DNA of 34,239 nt from an uncultured Crocinitomix sp. (GCA_937139035.1 CAKZPK010000530.1:1-34239), one strand, 5' to 3'. Counted from the first letter of the stretch, positions 21,134-31,132 are shown. The notes: generated from the sequence alone by a model not told the origin. Program-made: numbers and translations.

Positions 21134-24100
21134 TTGAAAGTGCATTTTATAAGGACATTTCTCATATTGGCCTCTTTTTGCTGCGTGATTCAATCGCGTG
21201 CAACAATTATTTTGGTTGACAATGTGAATGATGCTGGAATTGGTTCTATGCGAGATGCTATAGCTTCAGCATCTCTTTCTGCCAATGATACAATTTTGAT
21301 TAATGTTAAGGGAACTATCAATCTAAATAGTGCTCTTGTATTTGATTCATTCACAGCGCTAACTGTTATTGGACCTTACGCCAAACACAATAAATTTACA
21401 GCTACAGGAATTTGGACTGGAAGTTTGTTTCACATTAGTAATTCTGAAGGGATCATTTTTCAAAATCTTGGATTTGACAGCGGAAATGGTAATACTAGGC
21501 ATGTAACGATTGAGAATTCTCCTAACGACATACTCTTCGAACGCTGTATCTTTGAAAACAGTAATTACACTGTTCCGTTAGGTGAAGGTGGTGCAGTCAT
21601 AATAAATAACTCTACTGCCGCATTTAGTAAATGCTCTTTCATTAATAATTCGGCTGATAAAGGTGGAGCAATGGCTACAACTTCATCCTCTGCGCTGACA
21701 CTTATTAACTGTACCTTTTCAGAGAATACGGCAACTGGAAACACTGGCGCATTGAGCTTGACAGGAACAACTGCTGCCACATTGCTGTTTAATACATTTG
21801 TAAACAACGAATCACCAACTGGCAATACGGAAGCAATTAGAGCGACTGGAGGAACAACGGTGAGCTTAGGAAATAACGCTATTGGAAATAACGGAACTGG
21901 CAGACAAGTAAGATTAAACGGAGCAGTAGGTTCACTAGGTAGAAATGTCATTAAACAAAACTACCCGTCTGAACCTTTAAACCTTGTGGCAATTGCTGGT
22001 GACATTGAATCAACCACAATTGACTTGGGGCTAAGAGCAACAATACTTGAAGATGGATACGGTTTAAAATATTGGCCTATCACAAGTACTACGAGTGATT
22101 TAATTAATCCCGCCAGCCCAGGAGCGTCAGTACCGGACTTGGACTGCAGAAATGCTCCTAGAAATTTAAAAGGTTCAAGCTTAGTTAATGCATACCCTGA
22201 TGCTGGGGCATGCGAATACACACATTTACGTGTAACTAACGATTCTGGCTTACCGGGCTCTGCAAATTCATTTCTTTGGGCCATTGCAATTGCACAACAG
22301 AGGGATGATATACACTATATTGAGTTTGACATTCCAAGCCCTAGTGATATACTTTTTACTTCTGAAGGTAAAGTTGATGAAGGAGTTTATATTATTGACG
22401 GATTTTCTCAACCTCTTAGTGCCATTCCTGGTCCGCATGAAATTGGAATACCGGGTGTTACTCGTGCTGTTTTACTTATTGACTTTGTAAACGGAGGTTC
22501 GCATCACCACGGCGTTCAATTTGAAGATAATGCCGAAGGATCAATATTACAAGGGGTCAGTGTACAAGGTTTTAATAGGCATGGTGTTGAACCTAATCGC
22601 TCAGAAGACATATCAATTTTTGGTTGTGAAATAGGAATTGATAATGCAGGTGCAGAAAATGGAAATGCACGAGCAGGACTTAGAATAAATTCAAGTGGGA
22701 ATAAAATTGGTGGTTGGGAACATTGGATGAGGAATGTAATTTCGGGCAATGGTTTATCAGGGACTGAAGAGACTAATGTTACCATTTCCTTCAGTAATAA
22801 TTCCAACATCATTATGGGAAACATTATTGGGGGATCAGGAGATGGTATGAATGGCATTGGTCCGGGATCAGGAGCCTTAATTGGAATCTTTATTGGCTCA
22901 AGTTATAATCAAATTGGAGGAACTTTACCCAATTCAGGAAATATAATTATTGACAATCAATACGGTACCTATCATGATCGATATGGTGATTTTAATCAAT
23001 ACTCAGGTAATCTAATTGGTTTGGCCTGGGATCAAAGTACTGCCGTGGAAAACCCAATTGCCGGAATTTCAATTAATGGTGGTGACAACAATACCATTGG
23101 TGGCCTCTCTATTAAAAATCAAAATCAAATTGCACACAATGGCACTGGAATTGAATTGGCTTTTTCATCTACAATAGCTGAAAGTAATGCAATCCTTGGA
23201 AATTTAATCCATAATAATATCAATCAAGGGATAGATATTAATGCTGATGATGTTGTATTAACCAATGATGGAATATTTGATGACGCAAATTCCAACTATG
23301 GGATTGACTTTCCTGAAATCCTATCTTCCACTAGTTGCGGAACAGGATCTTCTAAAACAACTTTTGTATTGAATGTTCCAATCAGTCAAGACTATCGAGT
23401 TGAATTTTTCAGAAACACTAGTCCAGACCCAACCAATGGAGAAGGAGAATTTCTCTTAAATAGTGAAACATTTTCGGTAACAACAAAACCTCAAACCTTT
23501 ATTTTTGATCATGGGTATGAAATAGGCGCAAGTATTTCTATCACTGCAACTGTTACGCAATTATCAAGTAACAACACTTCTGAATTTGCCGCCAATTTCA
23601 TAACCACTCCACCAGTAGGAGATCCCACAATTAGTTATGATGATGTTTGCCCTTGGGAAACAGCCACTCCGATTTATGGTGGAGATACAGGTGGAGACTT
23701 TAGGTTTTCAGACCCTGTACCAGTAGACGGAGCTGTAATTGATGCTGTTTCTGGAGAGGTTACTGGTACTATTGAAGGAACAACTTATGAAGTTATTTAT
23801 GGTTTTTCTGGCGACTGCATAATTGAAGACACAACAACATTTAGTGTAATGCCAATTGATGAAACGTTTAGCTTTGCTGATTTTTGTCCTGGCACAGATG
23901 GAATAGCAACTTCGGTTGCAACACCAACAGGAACGTTTTCACTAAACCCAGACTTTGGTGATGGTGCATCTATCATACCAGATTCAGGAATATTAACAGG
24001 AGGGGTTGAAGGAACAACCTACACCATTCAATACATTGCAGATGATGGTGTTTGCAAGGATACTGGTTATGTAAACGCTCTTGTTACACCAACTGATGAA

Positions 24101-27016
24101 TCTTTTACAATGAATGATTTTTGTCCTGAAGTTGTCAGTGCAGACGCAGTTCCAGTTACAGCTGGTGGAGACTTTTACTTTGCTCCAGACCTTGGAGATG
24201 GTGCTAGCATAAACATATTAACTGGAGCAATAACTGGCGGAATTGAAGGTACAACTTATATGGTAAGATATGTTGTTGGTGCTTGTGCTGAAGAAGACAC
24301 TGTTTCAGTTTCTGTAATTGCTGCTGATGAAAGTTTTGTTTTTGATAATTTTTGCCCAGGTGAAATAGGCTCCCCTTCGGCAGTTATAGAACCTGGCGGT
24401 TTCTCATTTTTAACTCCTCCTGGTGACGGCGCAATGATTAACCCTGGCACTGGAGATATAACCTTTGGAGTTGAAGGAACAATCTACGAAGTATTGCATA
24501 CCGCAGGGCTTTGCAGTGATAAAGACACAGCCTACCCAACTGTAATTACAGTAAACGAAGAATTTACATTTGCCGATTTTTGCGAAGTCAATGATTCATC
24601 CGCTATTGTTCCCGTGGCTGTAGATCCTGGAAACTCTACGTACATTCTGCTAGGGCCAGATGATGGAGCAACCGTTAATGCCACTACCGGTAGAATTTAC
24701 AATCCAATTGAAGGAACAACTTATACAGTGGTTGATAGTGTATGGGCATTAGGATGCTGGCAGGCTGACACAGTTGAAGTATTAACGATTTTAGTAAATG
24801 AATATTTTGAATACAACAACATATGTGTAGGAGCTTCAGGCTTCCCTGATGATGATGTTGAACTAGGTGGAGATTTTTCAATTGTTGACGACCCTGGTGA
24901 CGGTGTTACAATAAATCCTTTAACTGGAGAATTGTCTGGTGGATTAGCCGGAACAACCTATACCATTCGTTACATTAAAGATGTTGATTTGTGTGCAGAT
25001 ACTTTAGAACAGGAAGTCATGTTTATTGAGGTTGATGCATCATTCGAGTTTCCAGATTTTTGCCCTGGATTGGATCCTAGTCCGGCACCAATACCACTCC
25101 ATTTAGGAGGAACTTATGATTTTGCTACCCCACCTGTGGATGGAGAAACAATCAATACATCAACCGGTCAAATTATTGGCCCAATTGAAGGAAATTCTTA
25201 TGAGATTTCTTACACAATTATTGATGCCGATATAGGATGTACTGATACACAAATAGAATCTGTCAACGTAAAAGTGGTGAACGAAGATATTGCATATGAA
25301 GACTTTTGTTGGGAAGCAATTTCTGGAGCGGCAGAGCTTTTAGAACTAGGTGGAACACTATCTTTTGGAACACCTGCTCCTGTAGACGGAGCAACTCTTG
25401 ATGCTGAAGGGGTTATTTCTGGAGCAACCGAAGGAGCTGAGTATACAATAGTACATGTACTAGAAATTGATGGCTGTATACAAACAGACTCTGCACTAGT
25501 TACAGCACTTGGAGTAGATGAATCTTTCATTTTTGATGATTATTGCGCAAGTATTGAAAGTCCTGCGCCAGTAGCTACAACAGGCGGAGGTGAATACACT
25601 TTTGTTGGAGACGTGGATCCTGAAATTACAATAAACTCAAGCACAGGTGTAATTACAGGTGGTGTAGAGGGAGAATATTATATTGTGATGTACAGTGTGT
25701 TTGATGCCACTGTAACCTGTAACGAATCTGCAATAGACACGGTTTATGTACTGGGTAATGACGAAAGTTTTAGCATGGACAATTTTTGCGCTGAATTTTC
25801 AAGTGATGAAGCAACGGCAGCAGTGGACGGCGGAACCTATACCTTTGAACCAGATCCAGCGGATGGTGCTGAAATTGATCCTGCGACAGGAATCATTACA
25901 TCAGCCGAGCCTGGAACAACCTATGGTGTAATGTATACATTAACGTTGGATGGTTGTACGGATCGAGACACAAATTTAGTTGTGGCTTATGCGTCTGAAG
26001 TTGCAGATTTCACGATTGAAAACTATTGTGCAAATATTACCACTCCTATAGAAATCACTGGTACAATTGGTGGTTTATTCAATTTCCATCCATCTCCTCC
26101 GGCAGATGGTTCAACCATTAACACAGGCACAGGAGAGATAGCAGGATCAGTAGGTGGCACCTACGAAATCATCTATATTACGCCAGGTACAGCTACAACC
26201 TGCTCTGACACTCTAATACAATCATTAACTTTATTTGACATCCCAAAAATCATCACTTTATCATCTGATGAAGACCTATATTGTCCTGATGATGTATTAG
26301 GCCCAATTACTGTTACAGATGATTATGCCACAACACAAGTCTATTGGTATGTTGGAGAAACTGGTGGAGACATTAGTGATTCTTCTTTTACTTATACGCC
26401 CGAGAATTTAAATGTTGGGAATAACACTTTTTATGCAAAACCAAAAAGCGCCGAAGGTTGTTATGGCGAATATGCCTCTTATGAGCTTTACCTTTCAGAT
26501 ACATCAGGAATGCGTGCCATTGACGATTTCAAAATTTGTTTAGGTTCCTCGGCGCCATTAAAAGCTTTTGGCGGGTCTTATTATAAATGGCACACAGATG
26601 TTCCGTTAGCAGATTATAACAGTGCTGAACCAATAGCATTTAGTTTGCAAGAAGAGGCTTATGTTGTTTCCATATTTAATGATGACAATTGTGAAGTAAT
26701 GGATACCATTAAAGTTACTTTTTCATCTCAAAACGAATGTGCAATAGATGTCTACAACGCATTTTCACCTAATGATGATGGCAAAAACGATTTTTGGTAT
26801 ATCGATAATTTAATCAACTACATGCCAAACACCGTTTACATTTATAATAGATGGGGAGATGTGGTACAAAAAATAGCTAATTACGATAATATTACAACTT
26901 ACTGGGATGGAACAGGTAGTAACGGAAATGCACTTCCTCCTAACACCTATTTTTATGTAGTTATTACTGATGTTGCTGATCAAAGTCAGGCAGGATGGGT
27001 TCAATTAGTACGCTAA
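21134..27016 (+). CDS. Giant T9SS type B surface protein with beta-helix and eleven tandem repeats
   Basis: A 1960-residue secreted protein. After a signal peptide (MKVHFIRTFLILASFCCVIQ) come two parallel beta-helix regions (about 30-370 and 370-790; DNVNDAGIGSMRDAI, CSFINNSADKGGAM, NSSGNKIGG), the type found in adhesins. Residues about 829-1702 hold eleven repeats of about 80 residues, then two further Ig/PKD-like stretches. The last about 95 residues (NAFSPNDDGKNDFWYID, YNRWGDVV, LPPNTYFYVV) are a gliding-motility-type T9SS type B sorting domain. It is probably an adhesin exported by type IX secretion. The start is TTG: an in-frame stop lies at 21122-21124 and no ATG precedes the signal sequence. 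PorP/SprF follows six bases later. Confidence 0.9.
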   Translation: MKVHFIRTFLILASFCCVIQSRATIILVDNVNDAGIGSMRDAIASASLSANDTILINVKGTINLNSALVFDSFTALTVIGPYAKHNKFTATGIWTGSLFHISNSEGIIFQNLGFDSGNGNTRHVTIENSPNDILFERCIFENSNYTVPLGEGGAVIINNSTAAFSKCSFINNSADKGGAMATTSSSALTLINCTFSENTATGNTGALSLTGTTAATLLFNTFVNNESPTGNTEAIRATGGTTVSLGNNAIGNNGTGRQVRLNGAVGSLGRNVIKQNYPSEPLNLVAIAGDIESTTIDLGLRATILEDGYGLKYWPITSTTSDLINPASPGASVPDLDCRNAPRNLKGSSLVNAYPDAGACEYTHLRVTNDSGLPGSANSFLWAIAIAQQRDDIHYIEFDIPSPSDILFTSEGKVDEGVYIIDGFSQPLSAIPGPHEIGIPGVTRAVLLIDFVNGGSHHHGVQFEDNAEGSILQGVSVQGFNRHGVEPNRSEDISIFGCEIGIDNAGAENGNARAGLRINSSGNKIGGWEHWMRNVISGNGLSGTEETNVTISFSNNSNIIMGNIIGGSGDGMNGIGPGSGALIGIFIGSSYNQIGGTLPNSGNIIIDNQYGTYHDRYGDFNQYSGNLIGLAWDQSTAVENPIAGISINGGDNNTIGGLSIKNQNQIAHNGTGIELAFSSTIAESNAILGNLIHNNINQGIDINADDVVLTNDGIFDDANSNYGIDFPEILSSTSCGTGSSKTTFVLNVPISQDYRVEFFRNTSPDPTNGEGEFLLNSETFSVTTKPQTFIFDHGYEIGASISITATVTQLSSNNTSEFAANFITTPPVGDPTISYDDVCPWETATPIYGGDTGGDFRFSDPVPVDGAVIDAVSGEVTGTIEGTTYEVIYGFSGDCIIEDTTTFSVMPIDETFSFADFCPGTDGIATSVATPTGTFSLNPDFGDGASIIPDSGILTGGVEGTTYTIQYIADDGVCKDTGYVNALVTPTDESFTMNDFCPEVVSADAVPVTAGGDFYFAPDLGDGASINILTGAITGGIEGTTYMVRYVVGACAEEDTVSVSVIAADESFVFDNFCPGEIGSPSAVIEPGGFSFLTPPGDGAMINPGTGDITFGVEGTIYEVLHTAGLCSDKDTAYPTVITVNEEFTFADFCEVNDSSAIVPVAVDPGNSTYILLGPDDGATVNATTGRIYNPIEGTTYTVVDSVWALGCWQADTVEVLTILVNEYFEYNNICVGASGFPDDDVELGGDFSIVDDPGDGVTINPLTGELSGGLAGTTYTIRYIKDVDLCADTLEQEVMFIEVDASFEFPDFCPGLDPSPAPIPLHLGGTYDFATPPVDGETINTSTGQIIGPIEGNSYEISYTIIDADIGCTDTQIESVNVKVVNEDIAYEDFCWEAISGAAELLELGGTLSFGTPAPVDGATLDAEGVISGATEGAEYTIVHVLEIDGCIQTDSALVTALGVDESFIFDDYCASIESPAPVATTGGGEYTFVGDVDPEITINSSTGVITGGVEGEYYIVMYSVFDATVTCNESAIDTVYVLGNDESFSMDNFCAEFSSDEATAAVDGGTYTFEPDPADGAEIDPATGIITSAEPGTTYGVMYTLTLDGCTDRDTNLVVAYASEVADFTIENYCANITTPIEITGTIGGLFNFHPSPPADGSTINTGTGEIAGSVGGTYEIIYITPGTATTCSDTLIQSLTLFDIPKIITLSSDEDLYCPDDVLGPITVTDDYATTQVYWYVGETGGDISDSSFTYTPENLNVGNNTFYAKPKSAEGCYGEYASYELYLSDTSGMRAIDDFKICLGSSAPLKAFGGSYYKWHTDVPLADYNSAEPIAFSLQEEAYVVSIFNDDNCEVMDTIKVTFSSQNECAIDVYNAFSPNDDGKNDFWYIDNLINYMPNTVYIYNRWGDVVQKIANYDNITTYWDGTGSNGNALPPNTYFYVVITDVADQSQAGWVQLVR
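23619..26240 (+). repeat. Eleven divergent tandem repeats of about 80 codons
   Basis: Within the giant surface protein, units of 76-83 residues share an opening D-E-S-F-x-F-x-x-F-C, a central D-G-A-x-I-N-x-x-T-G-x-I-x-G, then E-G-T-T-Y-x-I-x-Y and a second Cys followed by D-T. The two Cys per unit could form one disulfide. DNA copies are quite diverged, so the array is old rather than recently expanded. Confidence 0.85.
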
Positions 27017-27021
27017 AATAA

Positions 27022-27936
27022 ATGAGATTAATATTCATCATATGGTTAATGACTAGTTTTGCTGGGATCGCTCAGCAAGACGCTATTTATAGTCAATATA
27101 TGTTTAATCCTTTTGCGATTAATCCTGCATATGCTGGTTCTCGTGATGCCGTAAATGTTGTTATTGTAAACAGAAGTCAATGGATTGGACTTGATGGGGC
27201 GCCAAGTACCCAAACCATATCTGGTCATGTACCAATGAATCGCAATAATTTGGCTTGGGGCCTAAACATTTCAAGAGACAAACTTGGCCCAACAAGTAAT
27301 TTACTTGCTGCAGCTACTGGAGCCTATCAACTCAAATTATATCGGGGTACCTTAACCTTTGGATTAAGAGGTGGAATATATAATTCAGTAGTAGATCATG
27401 GAAAACTAAACTTTAGAGAAGCGGATGATGTTTTGGATCATGAAGAGCGCATGAGTGCCATCATACCAACCTTTGATTTTGGATTGTACTACTATACCGA
27501 ACGATTCTACGCCGGGTTATCTTCAAACCACCTAACAAAACACAGGTTCAATTATTCTTCATTGGCAAATAATCAGGCATACTATTTGCGTAGACATACA
27601 TTTTTAGCAGCAGGATACGTATTCGAAATTAACCGTGATATACAACTTAAACCATCTATTTTATTAAAGCATGGTGGTGGCTTAGCTTTTAATGCAGATG
27701 TGAATGTAAACGCCCTTTTTAAAGAACTTTTTTGGCTAGGTATTGGTCTTAGAAATTTATCTAGTTTGAATTTTTTGATAGATTTTAACGTAACTGATTA
27801 TCTTAGGGTCGGATATTCGTATGATATGACCTTAAGCAAATTGAAAAATTATTCGCACGGATCACATGAGTTTATTTTAGGCTTTGATTTTAATTTGAAA
27901 AAATCGTCAAACATACTATCCCCACGATATTTATAA
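27022..27936 (+). CDS. Type IX secretion membrane protein PorP/SprF
   Basis: A 304-residue outer-membrane protein. Signal MRLIFIIWLMTSFAGIAQ; then the diagnostic N-terminus QDAIYSQYMFNPFAINPAYA followed by AGSRDAVNVVIVNRSQW. The rest is barrel-like (LAWGLNISRDKLGP, LTFGLRGGIYN, FYAGLSSNHL, YLRVGYSYDMTLS, HEFILGFDFNL). PorP/SprF proteins act in the secretion or anchoring of type B cargo and are typically encoded next to their cargo, as here: six bases after the giant surface protein and one base before the OmpA/PD40 gene. Lone copies are often dedicated to one cargo. Confidence 0.95.
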   Translation: MRLIFIIWLMTSFAGIAQQDAIYSQYMFNPFAINPAYAGSRDAVNVVIVNRSQWIGLDGAPSTQTISGHVPMNRNNLAWGLNISRDKLGPTSNLLAAATGAYQLKLYRGTLTFGLRGGIYNSVVDHGKLNFREADDVLDHEERMSAIIPTFDFGLYYYTERFYAGLSSNHLTKHRFNYSSLANNQAYYLRRHTFLAAGYVFEINRDIQLKPSILLKHGGGLAFNADVNVNALFKELFWLGIGLRNLSSLNFLIDFNVTDYLRVGYSYDMTLSKLKNYSHGSHEFILGFDFNLKKSSNILSPRYL

Positions 27937-27937
27937 A

Positions 27938-30211
27938 ATGAAGCACTTATTATTGCTCACATACCTTACTATTAGCGTCTTGGGATTCACCCAGACCTAT
28001 GAAGTTGAACAAGTTGAATTGGTTGCCACAGTGCAAACAATTAACGGAATTAATCAAAAAACAGAAGAGTTTTCGCCAATTGCAGTTGGTGATAAGCTTT
28101 ACTTTACTTCATCAAGACAATACAACAAGCACAATACGGGAGAAAACAATTGGGACAAAAACAGTTATTTCAATGTTTTTTATGGAAATATCCGAAATGA
28201 TGAAGAAGGGGTAATTGACATTAAAGACATTAAACTTCTTTCTAATAAACTAAATACAGGAAGCCACACTGGACCCGTTTCGTTCTCTACCACTGGAGAC
28301 ACTTTATTTTTTACGCGTGTAGAAGAGATTGTAAATAAAAGTGAACGTGTTTATAGAGCACAGTTATACTCTTCAATAAAAAAGAATAATAAATGGGGCA
28401 AAGTTCGCAAATTACCTTTTTCTACTACAGAAAGTTCTTACGCCCACCCCGCATACGACATAGTTAAGAATCGACTCTACTTTACGTCTGATCGGGCTGG
28501 AGGAAAAGGTGGAAATGACATCTATTATTGTGCGCTAGTTAATGGCGAATGGCAAGCACCAGTTAATGTTGAATCTGTAAATACTGAAAACAGCGAAAAG
28601 TTTCCTTTTGTATTGGGTGGTAACATCTTTTTCTCAAGTGACAGAGAAGGAGGGCAAGGTCAAATGGACATTTATTACAGCTCGCCTGAACCAACAGATT
28701 ATCCCATAAAACTAGATGGTTTAAATTCAGCTTATGATGATTTTGGAATATCAATCTTACCAGATTTATCGGCAGGTTATTATACTTCAAACCGAAATGG
28801 TAATGACGATATTTTCTATTTTACTTTGGAAAGAAAAATCACTGTAACAAACCAACTTGCTGGAACTTTTACTTTTAGATCTTTACCAGGAAGTGCAAGT
28901 AATTTAACAGTGATGCTTTATGATGAAGATGGCGAATTTATACTTGAAGAAAAAACAGATGACAAGGGCTATTTCATTTTTGAAAATGTTCAACTTGACA
29001 GTAACTTTACTGTAAAATTAGGCAATCTGCCAGGGGATGAAATGACGCTTGATTTTTACAATGCCGACGGTGAACAAAACTCGAGTTTTATTTTGAGCGA
29101 AGCGGGAGCATTGAAATACAAAAAACTCTTTTATGAAAGTGGAGGAATAATTAACTTCATTCCAGACGACATGAAAGATTTTGAAAAAAACACTGCTACC
29201 TTATCTGGTAAATTAGTGTTAGATGATGAACCACCAAATGTTACACTTAGCAACCGATCAGTGTTATTGTTAGATGAAAATGAAGACATTGTTTTTACGG
29301 GAACAACAGATGATTTAGGGAATTTTGAATTCAAAAATTTAGATTTAGATGGCGAATACTATATTCAAATTCCTGAATGCTCAAGCGACTTAGTTCTATA
29401 CATCTACGGTAGCGACAATAATATTTATACGCAACTCAAGTGTAACTCACAAGACTATTTCATGTATCAACGATTAAAGCCAGATTTAACGCACAACTTG
29501 ATTGTAATGGAAGAATCTAATGGACCTGAATTCATGTTAAACAGCTCAGAAATTGTTGGTCAATTTACACCAGTAGATCCTAGCAAACCAAGCATTCAAT
29601 GTATGGTTAGAGTTTACAATGAAGATGGTATACTTTTATCATCAGTTCAATCAGATTCGGTAGGAAATTTCAGATTTAACAACTTATCTAGCGAAAACAC
29701 GTATAAGTTTACTGCAGATAGTAACGAAGCCCTGCAACTTACGCTATATAACAGATACGGTAAAGAAATTGCAATAATTCAAGAGGAAGAAAATAACTAC
29801 TTTATTTTCCGCCCACTAGGATTTCAAACAGTATATGATTTATCCTTAATGGATGATAAAGTTAAGTTTGATTTGAATTTAAGCGACCATTATGATGCCA
29901 TAACCGTATACTTTAATACAAATGAGCACAGGGTACTGGGTAACGACATTGAAAAGTTAAACACACTTTATAAATTAATGAAACGTTATCCACAATTAAA
30001 GTTATCAATAAGCGCTTATGCTGACGCAACAGCATCAGACGAATATAACTTTTTACTATCTCAGAAAAGAGGAGATTGGATTGCGACACATTTAATAGGA
30101 AAAGGAATTGAAAAAAACAGGTTCACAGTAAATGCATATGGTGAAACAAAGCTAATTGACCCAGAAAATGACGCGGTCAATAGACGAGCTGAATTACGCA
30201 TTTACCAATAG
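27938..30211 (+). CDS. PorE-like PD40/CRD/OmpA-family protein
   Basis: A 757-residue envelope protein with signal MKHLLLLTYLTISVLGFTQ. A PD40 beta-propeller lies at about 45-300 (FSPIAVGDKLYFTSSRQ, NRLYFTSDRAGGKGGNDIYY, GNIFFSSDREGGQGQMDIYY). Three carboxypeptidase-regulatory-like modules start at about 308, 423 and 540, each ending in a related strand. The OmpA domain is at about 651-757 (ITVYFNTNEHRVL, LSISAYADAT, GETKLIDPENDAVNRRAEL), which binds peptidoglycan. PorE of the T9SS has the same domains but fewer regulatory modules. It likely couples the PorP/SprF-cargo complex to the cell wall. One base separates it from PorP/SprF. Confidence 0.9.
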   Translation: MKHLLLLTYLTISVLGFTQTYEVEQVELVATVQTINGINQKTEEFSPIAVGDKLYFTSSRQYNKHNTGENNWDKNSYFNVFYGNIRNDEEGVIDIKDIKLLSNKLNTGSHTGPVSFSTTGDTLFFTRVEEIVNKSERVYRAQLYSSIKKNNKWGKVRKLPFSTTESSYAHPAYDIVKNRLYFTSDRAGGKGGNDIYYCALVNGEWQAPVNVESVNTENSEKFPFVLGGNIFFSSDREGGQGQMDIYYSSPEPTDYPIKLDGLNSAYDDFGISILPDLSAGYYTSNRNGNDDIFYFTLERKITVTNQLAGTFTFRSLPGSASNLTVMLYDEDGEFILEEKTDDKGYFIFENVQLDSNFTVKLGNLPGDEMTLDFYNADGEQNSSFILSEAGALKYKKLFYESGGIINFIPDDMKDFEKNTATLSGKLVLDDEPPNVTLSNRSVLLLDENEDIVFTGTTDDLGNFEFKNLDLDGEYYIQIPECSSDLVLYIYGSDNNIYTQLKCNSQDYFMYQRLKPDLTHNLIVMEESNGPEFMLNSSEIVGQFTPVDPSKPSIQCMVRVYNEDGILLSSVQSDSVGNFRFNNLSSENTYKFTADSNEALQLTLYNRYGKEIAIIQEEENNYFIFRPLGFQTVYDLSLMDDKVKFDLNLSDHYDAITVYFNTNEHRVLGNDIEKLNTLYKLMKRYPQLKLSISAYADATASDEYNFLLSQKRGDWIATHLIGKGIEKNRFTVNAYGETKLIDPENDAVNRRAELRIYQ

Positions 30212-30243
30212 TTGAACTTACGTTTAGATAAAGATATTTAATT

Positions 30244-30789
30244 ATGGAAGAATTAAACTACGTAGCAGAGTTTCATGACCACCTGAATAAGGCTAAGATT
30301 ATTCTTGCTTATGACGGCGTGTTGTCAAAAGACATTGTGTCTGCTTTTTTAACTCGGCTTAAAACTGATATTGAAAAAACATCTGTTCCAAAAAAAGAAA
30401 AGAAACGTTTCTTCTCTATTGTTGTAGAATGCATTCAAAATCTTTCAAAACACGGAAATGTTAGCGAATTAACTGATGCTCATTTTTTAGTATTGGTTGA
30501 AAAAGAAAATAATACACTAAAAATATCTACAGGTAACGTTGTTAAAAATGAAACGCAAGAAACTATTCAGGCACTCATTAACAACGTCAACAATAAAAAT
30601 CAGACTGAGCTACAGGAAATGTACAAAAAAGGGATTTCTAATAATGTTTTAACAAAAAATGGAGAAGCAAGTTTAGGTCTAATAGATATTGCTCGTAAAT
30701 CAAGCCAAAAACTAAAGTACCAATTCAAAAGAATTGATAACAACACCTCTTTCTTCTTATTTCAAACACAGGTTCATATTTTGAACTAG
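30244..30789 (+). CDS. SiaB-like (DUF6272) protein kinase
   Basis: A 181-residue cytoplasmic protein with a degenerate GHKL-type ATPase pattern: N-box VVECIQNLSKHG (E62, N66, H70) and a G-rich box GEASLGLIDIARKS (about 140-153). SiaB-family kinases phosphorylate a partner in a switch whose phosphatase is a SiaA-type PP2C. Here it follows the PorE-like gene by 32 bp on the same strand, so it is probably part of the T9SS surface-protein operon. A PP2C phosphatase with a Crp-type sensor is encoded at 9558, but a link between them is only a guess. The stop is four bases from the convergent gene ending at 30794. Confidence 0.8.
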   Translation: MEELNYVAEFHDHLNKAKIILAYDGVLSKDIVSAFLTRLKTDIEKTSVPKKEKKRFFSIVVECIQNLSKHGNVSELTDAHFLVLVEKENNTLKISTGNVVKNETQETIQALINNVNNKNQTELQEMYKKGISNNVLTKNGEASLGLIDIARKSSQKLKYQFKRIDNNTSFFLFQTQVHILN

Positions 30790-30793
30790 GTAT

Positions 30794-31132
30794 TTAGTAT
30801 AGCAAGTGCTTTTTTGCCGCTTGTTTCCAACCTGTATTGTACTTGTCATCCGTAAAGTAAATTATTAGGTCGCAATTGTATTTATCATCTGTGAAATAAA
30901 TTTTCTTATCGCAATTGTACTTATCATCAGTAAAAAACCAATGTCCTTTATTACTTCCTAAGTTGTATTTATCGTCACTTTTATAAACGATTAAATCACA
31001 ATTATACTTGTCATCAGTCACATAAACTTTGAAATCAACATTATACGTATCGTCTGACGAATAAAGAAGTTGTGCATGCGCTGTGGCAGCAAGGTAAAGT
31101 GGGATGAATGGTACGGCTAAAAATCTTTTCAT
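30794..31132 (-). CDS. DUF6150-like secreted repeat protein
   Basis: A 112-residue exported protein (signal MKRFLAVPFIPLYLAATAHA). The mature part is six tandem units, each 13 residues except one of 16, of the form Y-F-T-D-D-K-Y-N-C-D-L-I-I, at residues 24-104, then a basic tail AAKKHLLY. The GWK and HLLY ending suits the DUF6150 family, in which Ala usually stands where Asn/Cys are here. Four units carry Cys or a related residue, so disulfides are possible. Function unknown. It follows the PPK2 gene by four bases and is likely cotranscribed. 3' end abuts the convergent kinase gene. Confidence 0.75.
   Translation of the reverse strand: MKRFLAVPFIPLYLAATAHAQLLYSSDDTYNVDFKVYVTDDKYNCDLIVYKSDDKYNLGSNKGHWFFTDDKYNCDKKIYFTDDKYNCDLIIYFTDDKYNTGWKQAAKKHLLY
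30821..31063 (-). repeat. Six tandem 39-bp coding repeats (one of 48 bp)
   Basis: These encode the Y-x-T-D-D-K-Y-N units of the DUF6150-like protein. Copies share the core ACTTATCATC-type sequence on the plus strand but differ at third positions, so they are coding repeats, not CRISPR. Confidence 0.8.

Noticed and set aside
30821..31063. Regular short DNA repeats that could suggest a CRISPR array
   Set aside because: The repeats are in frame, 39 bp apart without unique spacers, and encode a conserved peptide unit behind a signal peptide.
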